From assembly GCA_028023455.1 (NCBI GenBank), contig JAQFVV010012395.1:6076001-6140000 (forward strand): a stretch of DNA of 64,000 nt, in the 5' to 3' direction. A program made the position numbers and the translations under genes. Below are positions 33,829-43,159 of the stretch, piece after piece. How positions within the stretch are numbered: position 1 is the stretch's first letter; each line of letters begins with the position of its first letter. The stretch comes from Epiperipatus broadwayi (Eukaryota; Onychophora; Udeonychophora; Euonychophora; Peripatidae). Under the pieces are notes generated by a model, which saw only the letters and a list, made by a program, of their open reading frames with translations, ran no database searches and was not told where the DNA came from.

Positions 33829-33839
33829 AAAGAGCTTAT
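33829..33839 (+). repeat. Target-site duplication, left
   Basis: AAAGAGCTTAT is repeated exactly at 38472-38482. The two copies bracket the whole 4.6-kb array insertion. Confidence 0.85.
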
Positions 33840-33934
33840 AAACAGTGAGGATTGCCAATTCCTCTACAAGCTTTATGATAAATGCTTAGCCAGAGCCAGC
33901 ACTTAAAATATCTCTGTCAGGAACCCCTCCCCAA

Positions 33935-33977
33935 ACCCCTGACCATGGTTTCGTGCTTTGGCACTCCTCAGAGAGGT
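33935..33977 (-). ncRNA. Hammerhead ribozyme, array unit m1
   Basis: Same core as the plus-strand units, antisense. CTGAGGA is the complement of 33965-33971. All core bases are intact. Confidence 0.88.
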
Positions 33978-34368
33978 GTCAGGGTGGTTCAGACACTAGA
34001 TCTAAAAATACCAACCCAAAGCTAAGCACTTAGCTAAAAGTTATCTATTGAGTGGAAAATCTGAAATTTTCAGACATGTACATGTCTTCAAACCCAGCTA
34101 TCCAACTCAAATAGCTATATGGGGCTGATAGATCTTCAGCCATGCCATATAGTAGTAGTCATAGCAATATAAAATTGCATAAGACTTTTTGGCAGAGACT
34201 ATAAATAGTCAAAATAAAAGTCATAGATCAATTCATAGATCACATGACCCTATCTCTTAAGCTTGTAAGTTATAAACAGTGAGGATTGCCAATTCCTCTA
34301 CAAGCTTTATGATAAATGCTTAGCCAGAGCCAGCACTTAAAATATCTCTGTCAGGAACCCCTCCCCAA

Positions 34369-34411
34369 ACCCCTGACCATGGTTTCGTGCTTTGGCACTC
34401 CTCAGAGAGGT
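34369..34411 (-). ncRNA. Hammerhead ribozyme, array unit m2
   Basis: Antisense copy. CTGAGGA is the complement of 34399-34405. Core, stem I, stem II and cleavage site are identical to the plus units. Confidence 0.88.
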
Positions 34412-34780
34412 GTCAGGGTAGGTTCAGACACTAGATCTAAAAATACCAACCCAAAGCTAAGCACTTAGCTAAAAGTTATCTATTGAGTGGAAAATCTGAA
34501 ATTTTCAGACATGTACATGTCTTCAAACCCAGCTATCCAACTCAAATAGCTATATGGGGCTGATAGATCTTCAGCCATGCCATATAGTAGTAGTCATAGC
34601 AATACTATATGGCATGGCTGAAGATCTATCAGCCCCATATAGCTATTTGAGTTGGATAGCTGGGTTTGAAGACATGTACATGTCTGAAAATTTCAGATTT
34701 TCCACTCAATAGATAACTTTTAGCTAAGTGCTTAGCTTTGGGTTGGTATTTTTAGATCTAGTGTCTGAACCTACCCTGAC

Positions 34781-34823
34781 ACCTCTCTGAGGAGTGCCAA
34801 AGCACGAAACCATGGTCAGGGGT
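34781..34823 (+). ncRNA. Hammerhead ribozyme, array unit 1 (type I, minimal stem III)
   Basis: Stem I ACCTCT (34781-34786) pairs AGGGGT (34818-34823) with five Watson-Crick pairs and one G-U. The core CTGAGGA is at 34787-34793. Stem II GTGC/GCAC closes loop CAAA (34794-34805), followed by GAAA at 34806-34809. CCATGG at 34810-34815 can form only a one- or two-pair stem III but is self-complementary, so two molecules could share it. UC at 34816-34817 gives predicted cleavage between 34817 and 34818. Outside stem I, CCC (34774-34776) can pair GGG (34826-34828), leaving an internal loop that could contact loop CAAA. All catalytic core bases are present. Confidence 0.9.
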
Positions 34824-35215
34824 TTGGGGAGGGGTTCCTGACAGAGATATTTTAAGTGCTGGCTCTGGCTAAGCATTTATCATAAAGCTTGTAGAGGAAT
34901 TGGCAATCCTCACTGTTTATAACTTACAAGCTTAAGAGATAGGGTCATGTGATCTATGAATTGATCTATGACTTTTATTTTGACTATTTATAGTCTCTGC
35001 CAAAAAGTCTTATGCAATTTTATATTGCTATGACTACTACTATATGGCATGGCTGAAGATCTATCAGCCCCATATAGCTATTTGAGTTGGATAGCTGGGT
35101 TTGAAGACATGTACATGTCTGAAAATTTCAGATTTTCCACTCAATAGATAACTTTTAGCTAAGTGCTTAGCTTTGGGTTGGTATTTTTAGATCTAGTGTC
35201 TGAACCTACCCTGAC

Positions 35216-35258
35216 ACCTCTCTGAGGAGTGCCAAAGCACGAAACCATGGTCAGGGGT
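35216..35258 (+). ncRNA. Hammerhead ribozyme, array unit 2
   Basis: CTGAGGA at 35222-35228. Identical to unit 1. Predicted cleavage after 35252. Confidence 0.9.
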
Positions 35259-35650
35259 TTGGGGAGGGGTTCCTGACAGAGATATTTTAAGTGCTGGCTC
35301 TGGCTAAGCATTTATCATAAAGCTTGTAGAGGAATTGGCAATCCTCACTGTTTATAACTTACAAGCTTAAGAGATAGGGTCATGTGATCTATGAATTGAT
35401 CTATGACTTTTATTTTGACTATTTATAGTCTCTGCCAAAAAGTCTTATGCAATTTTATATTGCTATGACTACTACTATATGGCATGGCTGAAGATCTATC
35501 AGCCCCATATAGCTATTTGAGTTGGATAGCTGGGTTTGAAGACATGTACATGTCTGAAAATTTCAGATTTTCCACTCAATAGATAACTTTTAGCTAAGTG
35601 CTTAGCTTTGGGTTGGTATTTTTAGATCTAGTGTCTGAACCTACCCTGAC

Positions 35651-35693
35651 ACCTCTCTGAGGAGTGCCAAAGCACGAAACCATGGTCAGGGGT
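35651..35693 (+). ncRNA. Hammerhead ribozyme, array unit 3
   Basis: CTGAGGA at 35657-35663. Identical to unit 1. Predicted cleavage after 35687. Confidence 0.9.
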
Positions 35694-36085
35694 TTGGGGA
35701 GGGGTTCCTGACAGAGATATTTTAAGTGCTGGCTCTGGCTAAGCATTTATCATAAAGCTTGTAGAGGAATTGGCAATCCTCACTGTTTATAACTTACAAG
35801 CTTAAGAGATAGGGTCATGTGATCTATGAATTGATCTATGACTTTTATTTTGACTATTTATAGTCTCTGCCAAAAAGTCTTATGCAATTTTATATTGCTA
35901 TGACTACTACTATATGGCATGGCTGAAGATCTATCAGCCCCATATAGCTATTTGAGTTGGATAGCTGGGTTTGAAGACATGTACATGTCTGAAAATTTCA
36001 GATTTTCCACTCAATAGATAACTTTTAGCTAAGTGCTTAGCTTTGGGTTGGTATTTTTAGATCTAGTGTCTGAACCTACCCTGAC

Positions 36086-36128
36086 ACCTCTCTGAGGAGT
36101 GCCAAAGCACGAAACCATGGTCAGGGGT
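36086..36128 (+). ncRNA. Hammerhead ribozyme, array unit 4
   Basis: CTGAGGA at 36092-36098. Identical to unit 1. Predicted cleavage after 36122. Confidence 0.9.
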
Positions 36129-36520
36129 TTGGGGAGGGGTTCCTGACAGAGATATTTTAAGTGCTGGCTCTGGCTAAGCATTTATCATAAAGCTTGTAGA
36201 GGAATTGGCAATCCTCACTGTTTATAACTTACAAGCTTAAGAGATAGGGTCATGTGATCTATGAATTGATCTATGACTTTTATTTTGACTATTTATAGTC
36301 TCTGCCAAAAAGTCTTATGCAATTTTATATTGCTATGACTACTACTATATGGCATGGCTGAAGATCTATCAGCCCCATATAGCTATTTGAGTTGGATAGC
36401 TGGGTTTGAAGACATGTACATGTCTGAAAATTTCAGATTTTCCACTCAATAGATAACTTTTAGCTAAGTGCTTAGCTTTGGGTTGGTATTTTTAGATCTA
36501 GTGTCTGAACCTACCCTGAC

Positions 36521-36563
36521 ACCTCTCTGAGGAGTGCCAAAGCACGAAACCATGGTCAGGGGT
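36521..36563 (+). ncRNA. Hammerhead ribozyme, array unit 5
   Basis: CTGAGGA at 36527-36533. Identical to unit 1. Predicted cleavage after 36557. Confidence 0.9.
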
Positions 36564-36955
36564 TTGGGGAGGGGTTCCTGACAGAGATATTTTAAGTGCT
36601 GGCTCTGGCTAAGCATTTATCATAAAGCTTGTAGAGGAATTGGCAATCCTCACTGTTTATAACTTACAAGCTTAAGAGATAGGGTCATGTGATCTATGAA
36701 TTGATCTATGACTTTTATTTTGACTATTTATAGTCTCTGCCAAAAAGTCTTATGCAATTTTATATTGCTATGACTACTACTATATGGCATGGCTGAAGAT
36801 CTATCAGCCCCATATAGCTATTTGAGTTGGATAGCTGGGTTTGAAGACATGTACATGTCTGAAAATTTCAGATTTTCCACTCAATAGATAACTTTTAGCT
36901 AAGTGCTTAGCTTTGGGTTGGTATTTTTAGATCTAGTGTCTGAACCTACCCTGAC

Positions 36956-36998
36956 ACCTCTCTGAGGAGTGCCAAAGCACGAAACCATGGTCAGGGGT
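36956..36998 (+). ncRNA. Hammerhead ribozyme, array unit 6
   Basis: CTGAGGA at 36962-36968. Identical to unit 1. Predicted cleavage after 36992. Confidence 0.9.
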
Positions 36999-37390
36999 TT
37001 GGGGAGGGGTTCCTGACAGAGATATTTTAAGTGCTGGCTCTGGCTAAGCATTTATCATAAAGCTTGTAGAGGAATTGGCAATCCTCACTGTTTATAACTT
37101 ACAAGCTTAAGAGATAGGGTCATGTGATCTATGAATTGATCTATGACTTTTATTTTGACTATTTATAGTCTCTGCCAAAAAGTCTTATGCAATTTTATAT
37201 TGCTATGACTACTACTATATGGCATGGCTGAAGATCTATCAGCCCCATATAGCTATTTGAGTTGGATAGCTGGGTTTGAAGACATGTACATGTCTGAAAA
37301 TTTCAGATTTTCCACTCAATAGATAACTTTTAGCTAAGTGCTTAGCTTTGGGTTGGTATTTTTAGATCTAGTGTCTGAACCTACCCTGAC

Positions 37391-37433
37391 ACCTCTCTGA
37401 GGAGTGCCAAAGCACGAAACCATGGTCAGGGGT
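37391..37433 (+). ncRNA. Hammerhead ribozyme, array unit 7
   Basis: CTGAGGA at 37397-37403. Identical to unit 1. Predicted cleavage after 37427. Confidence 0.9.
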
Positions 37434-37825
37434 TTGGGGAGGGGTTCCTGACAGAGATATTTTAAGTGCTGGCTCTGGCTAAGCATTTATCATAAAGCTT
37501 GTAGAGGAATTGGCAATCCTCACTGTTTATAACTTACAAGCTTAAGAGATAGGGTCATGTGATCTATGAATTGATCTATGACTTTTATTTTGACTATTTA
37601 TAGTCTCTGCCAAAAAGTCTTATGCAATTTTATATTGCTATGACTACTACTATATGGCATGGCTGAAGATCTATCAGCCCCATATAGCTATTTGAGTTGG
37701 ATAGCTGGGTTTGAAGACATGTACATGTCTGAAAATTTCAGATTTTCCACTCAATAGATAACTTTTAGCTAAGTGCTTAGCTTTGGGTTGGTATTTTTAG
37801 ATCTAGTGTCTGAACCTACCCTGAC

Positions 37826-37868
37826 ACCTCTCTGAGGAGTGCCAAAGCACGAAACCATGGTCAGGGGT
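37826..37868 (+). ncRNA. Hammerhead ribozyme, array unit 8
   Basis: CTGAGGA at 37832-37838. Identical to unit 1. Predicted cleavage after 37862. Confidence 0.9.
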
Positions 37869-38260
37869 TTGGGGAGGGGTTCCTGACAGAGATATTTTAA
37901 GTGCTGGCTCTGGCTAAGCATTTATCATAAAGCTTGTAGAGGAATTGGCAATCCTCACTGTTTATAACTTACAAGCTTAAGAGATAGGGTCATGTGATCT
38001 ATGAATTGATCTATGACTTTTATTTTGACTATTTATAGTCTCTGCCAAAAAGTCTTATGCAATTTTATATTGCTATGACTACTACTATATGGCATGGCTG
38101 AAGATCTATCAGCCCCATATAGCTATTTGAGTTGGATAGCTGGGTTTGAAGACATGTACATGTCTGAAAATTTCAGATTTTCCACTCAATAGATAACTTT
38201 TAGCTAAGTGCTTAGCTTTGGGTTGGTATTTTTAGATCTAGTGTCTGAACCTACCCTGAC

Positions 38261-38303
38261 ACCTCTCTGAGGAGTGCCAAAGCACGAAACCATGGTCAGG
38301 GGT
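38261..38303 (+). ncRNA. Hammerhead ribozyme, array unit 9
   Basis: CTGAGGA at 38267-38273. Identical to unit 1. Predicted cleavage after 38297. The unit ends early at GACTATTTA (38470). Confidence 0.9.
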
Positions 38304-38471
38304 TTGGGGAGGGGTTCCTGACAGAGATATTTTAAGTGCTGGCTCTGGCTAAGCATTTATCATAAAGCTTGTAGAGGAATTGGCAATCCTCACTGTTTAT
38401 AACTTACAAGCTTAAGAGATAGGGTCATGTGATCTATGAATTGATCTATGACTTTTATTTTGACTATTTAC

Positions 38472-38482
38472 AAAGAGCTTAT
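38472..38482 (+). repeat. Target-site duplication, right
   Basis: AAAGAGCTTAT, identical to 33829-33839. Confidence 0.85.
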
Positions 38483-38978
38483 TTCTTTATTTATTTTAAT
38501 GATAAATGTTACAAAAAAAAGTACCTGAAGCCTTTATCTATGATGGTCTCCATCCCTAGACCAGTTTCGAGCTATGGACCATCATAGATAAAGGCTTCAG
38601 GTACTCTCTCTCGTAGCATTTATCATTAAAAAAATAAATAAATAAGCTTGTTTAGAGCTATTAGCAGGCTCTTTATATATATATTGAAGCAGTCAATGTC
38701 TAATCATCATTGAGCTTCATGCTTAACCATCTACACTAACCTCCTATGGGGCCTGCAATGCAGACCCCACTGTAAATATATGCCATTCACCCACATACTG
38801 TATGCATAATGATCCAAAAACATTAATAAGATATTTAGCAAAGTAAAACAGTAGGGTGAGTGATGCGTATATATATATGAACGAAGCAATAATTTTATTT
38901 ATTGCTGAATATTAGATGTTTTCTTTATATAATTGTAAATATCTTTTTATATATGTGTGTTTAATTAAACTAGTGGAA

Positions 38979-41487
38979 TGTAACGACAAAGAAAGATGGG
39001 GAGGGCTTGAAATACTGAAATTATCTTTATCTATAGTCAGATTGTTTTCATTAATTAAAATTATAAATCTTAATTAAAATTCTCTTTTAGTTGTTTTCAA
39101 ATCTTTAAAAATAGCTAAAATGGTTTTTCCAGCCTTATCTGTTTTAGTTTGTTAATTAAATATTTTACTAATCAAACATGTTTTTTTTAATTAAGAGATA
39201 GCTGTGGGCAACTGAGATTGCATTCTTGGTGGGATTAAAGTGGATAAAAAAAGGCCCATAGAACAATAGAGTTTTTTTTTTTTTGGAGTTGAGATTTGAG
39301 TCAGTTGAGTTGAGTTCTTTTTCAGTCAGTTATTTTGAAGGGTTTCAAGACCGTAACATTTTAAGAAGTCAAGAGAAGTTCGGTGCGATGAATTGTGAGT
39401 AGAAAAGAAGCACCTTTCTTCCTTCTCTCGAAGAACTGTCTGCCTGCCACTGCCATGTTCCATCTAGCTGACCATACAACATGATTACTTCTGACTGCTG
39501 ATTGCTAATGATGCCGCTATGCTGTTTTTTTTCTTAGGTAACCTTTTAACGTAGAACTGCCTTCATAAGTCAATACTTTTGTAATTTGTAATCTATAGTT
39601 CAACCTTCATATCTTAATATATATATTATTTTATAAGCTTCTGCTAAATTTTGCTTTTAAACTCTCTCTCAGTAATCTTTTATTAATACCATGTATTTTA
39701 ACTTACCTTTCACGCTTAATTAAATTATATATATAAATATGGGCGATTCCATTAAGATGTTATGTATTTTGTTTAATGTATAAATATAATCTATTTTCTT
39801 TAATATGCCAAAATCGCTAAATTCGCGAGTAAGGGTGAAAATAATTGTTTTACTTGGAAAAAGGGTGGGCTTTATTTAAAACTTATCAATAAAGTTTTCT
39901 TTATATTAAATAGAAATTGCTTGCGAGTTTGGTTTCATTTTAAATTCATTATTCTTAAAGTAAATTAAAAATTTTTACTGTGGATGAATTTTGCTAAATT
40001 GGCTGCTTTGAATTTGTCTTTAAATTTCTATTTTAAAAAAAAATCGTGAACCTTCACATAATTAATCCAATTCTTTTTTTTGCTGGTGCCTGAAGGGCGA
40101 ATTCTACCAGTTAATACGTATTTGGGAATCGATTCTTTAAATATAAATGTTGTTATTCATTATGATTAGTTAAATGACTCAGAATTGAAAAATAGATTAT
40201 TGCGCAAGAGGTTAGACCATTTCCAAACTTTAAATAATATTATAAAATTATATAAACGTTGCTGGCATACCTTTTCCTTTATTCTGATATTTTATCTTTT
40301 CCATTTCTTGATCGTTTTGTTATTGGAGACATCGAAAGCTTGAAGCTCCTGTCCGACTTTTCGGAATCGTTCGTGGTCAGAGACTCTCTGTGGAACGTAA
40401 AGTTTAGGAGGGTTATGATATTATGTGCTGCAGAATACAGTGCATCCAGATTCTGGGCTCTCAAACCCAGACCCTCTTTCGATATCGCTCCGCCAGAATG
40501 CGCGGACATATCAACTCTAAGTTCGTTTTTCAAATATGCTTTAAAATGATAAAATATCCACAATCGCCATGAAGGCCAGATTTCTTTAACGTAGGCTAGT
40601 ACCGTTACTCTGCTCTTTAATTTGATTGCCGTCCATCTAATCTTAGTAAGTCGCAATGATGTGTTAAAGATAATGATTCATTTCGTAAAATACGTTCAGT
40701 ATGTTGATCTTAAAACCGCTTTCGTTTAAAAAAAAACGTTATCGATTCCCAGAGACGTAAATCAATTGGTATAATTTATTCTTGTAAATATTGCGCATTG
40801 TTTGTTTTTTATGTATACTTATTCTAAAGACGCTATGTCCTAACAATGCCTATCAAACATATGTAATGATTTTAAGATTGTAAATAAATGATTGAGACCG
40901 TACATTTATATTTATTTGTCAAAATAATATGAAATTGTATCTGTACAATTATATTTATTAAATGAGTGATAGAGGGGATTTTATACAACAAAGTCCCAAG
41001 TCTTGTAAATAAACGATATTGTCCCAAGCGTGAAACTAGTTGGTAAAATATACATGCGTTTTTTTAATCTTTTGTAATATACATATGCGTTTGCGTAAGA
41101 TTTATTAAAAATATCTATTTCATGTAAATCCTGGTTTGTCGTTTTTGAAGTATTATTTTCTAGTTAATATTTAGAACTATTTTCTTTAGCTAAGAGCTTA
41201 GCATCAATAAATAACTATAATAAATGTAATTCCTGGGTTACTCCAATCTCGATCATCACCATCAGTCTGATCTTATGCTCTACCGCTTTGCTTATGGGCA
41301 CGGATTTAAAATAATTTTACTGTGTCATCAGAATTGTTGTTCATTGGGTCAGAGATTCGAAGAATAGGCAAATAGGTTAGAATTCAGGATTGCTCCAGAC
41401 CTGTGTATCTCGGGTATGATCGGATTCGAGGTACTTTTGCTTAAGATTTGAATCTTGTTAAGTGAGCATACTATTTTGACCGGTACA
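38979..41487 (+). other. Less A+T-rich 2.5-kb stretch, possible LTR-like unit
   Basis: It starts TGTAACGAC and ends CCGGTACA. A TATA-like GGATAAAAAAAGGCCC at about 39241-39256 precedes GTTGAGTTC/TCAGTCAG repeats. The TG...CA ends and the TGTAACG start recall the LTR-like units at 29.3 and 61.3 kb, but I found no target duplication and no second copy, and the terminal inverted match is poor. The part 40250-40660 is clearly richer in G+C and has overlapping ORFs on both strands. Confidence 0.25.
40279..40656 (-). CDS. Unrecognised 125-codon ORF
   Basis: An open frame from MRLTKIRW to KDKISE, rich in Arg, Lys and Ser, with no motif, signal peptide or membrane segment that I can see. It overlaps a 96-codon plus-strand ORF (40259-40549), so at least one is a shadow. 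The local base composition differs from its surroundings, which could mean a real exon, a retroelement gag-like remnant or just LTR sequence. I cannot tell which. Confidence 0.2.
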   Translation of the reverse strand: MRLTKIRWTAIKLKSRVTVLAYVKEIWPSWRLWIFYHFKAYLKNELRVDMSAHSGGAISKEGLGLRAQNLDALYSAAHNIITLLNFTFHRESLTTNDSEKSDRSFKLSMSPITKRSRNGKDKISE

Positions 41488-41489
41488 AT

Positions 41490-42040
41490 ATATATATATG
41501 TAAGTAACTGAAAGAACTTTGGGGATTTTTATCCTTCTAAAATTAAAATTGAAGTTAATCTAGGTACTTAAAGAAATTTCTAAGACTGAGAAATACATAA
41601 CTATCTGAAAAAATGTCCAATCTCCACTTGGTTTTGAACTTCAAATTATAGGTATTACAAATAAATACAATAAATATTATACTATGAAATTTATGTTGTC
41701 CACGATGTGTAGAATATATAGCAACATGTATGTCATTACCTTTTTTTTTATAATAATGCACTAAAAATATTTAGATTTAATAATGACATTTTCTTACAGA
41801 ATCACTGAAAGAGCAAGGCTACTCTATTTATAGTTTGCCTTAAGAAATTTATTTGGAGCATGCTAATAATGTGTTTTATTAAAAACATTCTCAAGTTAGA
41901 TGATGTGATTATGGCTTATGGATACTCATAAAATTTTTTTTTCTATTTTCTTCATAGGTTGCAACAAATAAGACCTCCATGTTAGGTAGGAAATAGAATA
42001 ATAAACTTGAGTAGATTGTTTTAAATGATCATTTAATCAA
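41490..42040. other. Unassigned A+T-rich DNA
   Basis: Nothing supportable was found. A minus ORF at 41555-41761 looks like chance coding. Confidence 0.5.
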
Positions 42041-42043
42041 GCT

Positions 42044-42973
42044 TTTATTTTTATAGCGCTATGTTTTATAAATTGTAATACATTAAAGATCAGCCTTCTC
42101 AAGCTATTGTGCATGCACTTTTTTTACAAGTGTTAATAATAAATGAATACTTTCATTCCCAACACAAGATATAGTATTTATGGAAGAATAAAATGAATCC
42201 ACTCATTCTTTCCAAGCCAAATGCTTATATATGAGCAAATCTTAAGTACTGGAAATGAAAGCATGAGAATAGACCACTCACTTTAAAATACTGATTACAA
42301 TGTCTGAATGAATGACGTCTGCAAAATTATCTAGAATTTACTAAATGTCACTCTCAAATGAAACTTAAACATAGTAAATTTCTAGATAATTTCACCGACG
42401 TCATTCATTCAGACATCATAATCAGTAATTTAAAGTGAGTAGTCTATCCTCACGCTTTTATTTCCAGTACTTAAGATTTGCCCACATATAAGCATTTAGG
42501 TTGGAAAGAATAAGTGGATTTATTTTATTCTTCCATAAATACTATATCTTGTGTTGGGAATGAAAGTATTCATTTATTATTAACACTCATAAAAAAGCAC
42601 ATGCACAATAGCTTGAGAAGGCTGATCTTTAATGTATTACAATTTATAAAACATAGCACTATAAAAATAAATGTTTGTTTACATATGTTTCATTTGAGAG
42701 TGACGTTTAGTAAATTCTAGATAATTTCGCCAATGTCATTCATTCAGACATCGTAATCAGTAATTTAAAGTGAGTAGTCTATCCTCACGCTTTCATTTCC
42801 AGTACTTAAGATTTTCCCACATATAAGCATTTGGGTTGGAAAGAACAAGTGAATTCATTTTATTCTTCCATAAATACTATATCTTGTGTTAGGAATGAAA
42901 GTATTCATTTATTATTAACACTCATAAAAAAGCACATGCACAAAAGCTTGAGAAGGCTGATATTTAATGTAAA
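42044..42973. mobile_element. Inverted plus tandem repeat, family I
   Basis: Three copies of a ~335-bp unit. The first, antisense (about 42044-42355), faces the second, sense (about 42360-42671), with TTTATTTTTATAGCGCTATG against its complement at the outer ends. The third, sense, follows 335 bp downstream (AAAGTGAGTAGTCTATCC at 42432 and 42767). Shared blocks include AGCTTGAGAAGGCTGAT and CATTCATTCAGACATC. The inverted-then-tandem plan copies that of the 435-bp array, but I find no complete hammerhead core (CTGAATGA and GTGAAAT only). ORFs at 42514-42720 and 42831-43100 are shadows of the repeat. Confidence 0.75.
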
Positions 42974-43159
42974 TAAAAAAGAAAATTATCACTTATCATT
43001 ATCTGGAATGAAACTCATGAAATGTTCAGAAATATTAAACAGATTTAGAATTGATGAACCAACCCACCATTACTATTTTTGTTATACAATGTATTTTTAA
43101 AGTATTTAGCAATAAAAAGGAAACACATCACCAACAGAATAAACCACAGTGCTGACAGT

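Larger units (their letters stand above)
33840..34603 (-). mobile_element. Inverted part of the hammerhead array (1.76 units)
   Basis: 764 bp of the 435-bp unit in minus orientation, with two ribozymes (33935-33977 and 34369-34411). Spacing between them is 434 because one base is missing in GTGGTTC (33985 region) against GTAGGTTC in all other units. It meets the plus array at 34603/34604 in a palindromic junction (GCCATGCCATATAGTAGTAG ... CTATATGGCATGGC). Confidence 0.92.
34604..38470 (+). mobile_element. Retrozyme-like tandem array, nine 435-bp hammerhead units
   Basis: 3867 bp made of 8.9 head-to-tail units of exactly 435 bp, with CTGAGGA at 34787, 35222, 35657, 36092, 36527, 36962, 37397, 37832 and 38267. 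I saw no base differences between units. Each unit contains, in order, CTATATGGCATGGCTGAAG, the palindrome GAAAATTTCAGATTTTC, one HHR, TTAAGTGCTGGCTCTGGC, and the terminal motif GGGTCATGTGATC. There is no ORF of note. Self-cleavage of a multimeric transcript would give 435-nt RNAs with 2',3'-cyclic phosphate and 5'-OH ends that can be circularised. This matches animal retrozymes and HHRs in Penelope-like elements (family knowledge). Function here is inferred. Confidence 0.92.
33786..38675 (-). mobile_element. Family F copy 2, host of the nested 435-bp array
   Basis: The left end GTCACATGACTTATATAGC, then TTACCAATATGTAATAT, matches the left end of family F copy 1 (10987-11025). The right end TAAGCTTGTTTAGAGCTATT and AGCAGGCTCTTTAT matches its right end. 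The 435-bp array splits it between 33839 and 38472, with the duplication AAAGAGCTTAT on both sides. The remaining right part (38483-38675) keeps the ribozyme 3' half antisense: CATAGCTC, GAAAC, TGGTC and TAGGGATGG. Its 5' half is replaced by an inverted copy (GATGGTCCATAG). Confidence 0.8.

Noticed and set aside
34604-38470. CRISPR array
   Set aside because: Direct repeats of 435 bp without spacers, in a eukaryotic context, with ribozyme cores. Nothing matches a repeat-spacer pattern.
34604-38470. Simple centromeric satellite
   Set aside because: The target duplication at both ends, the inverted left part and the ribozyme in each unit argue for an inserted multimer. A satellite role elsewhere in the genome remains possible.
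38979-41487. Confident solo LTR from TGTAACG to GGTACA
   Set aside because: Flanks (GTGGAA and ATATAT) do not match as a target duplication, and there is no second copy in the window. Kept only as a low-confidence region.
42340-42410. Hammerhead in family I (CTGAATGA ... GTGAAAT)
   Set aside because: One base too many in the CTGANGA box, no matching stem II, and no UH/stem I partner could be placed.
42514-43100. Two similar ORFs (68 and 89 codons) as a gene pair
   Set aside because: They are the same frame through two direct copies of repeat family I. Similarity comes from the repeat, and the third, inverted copy has stops.
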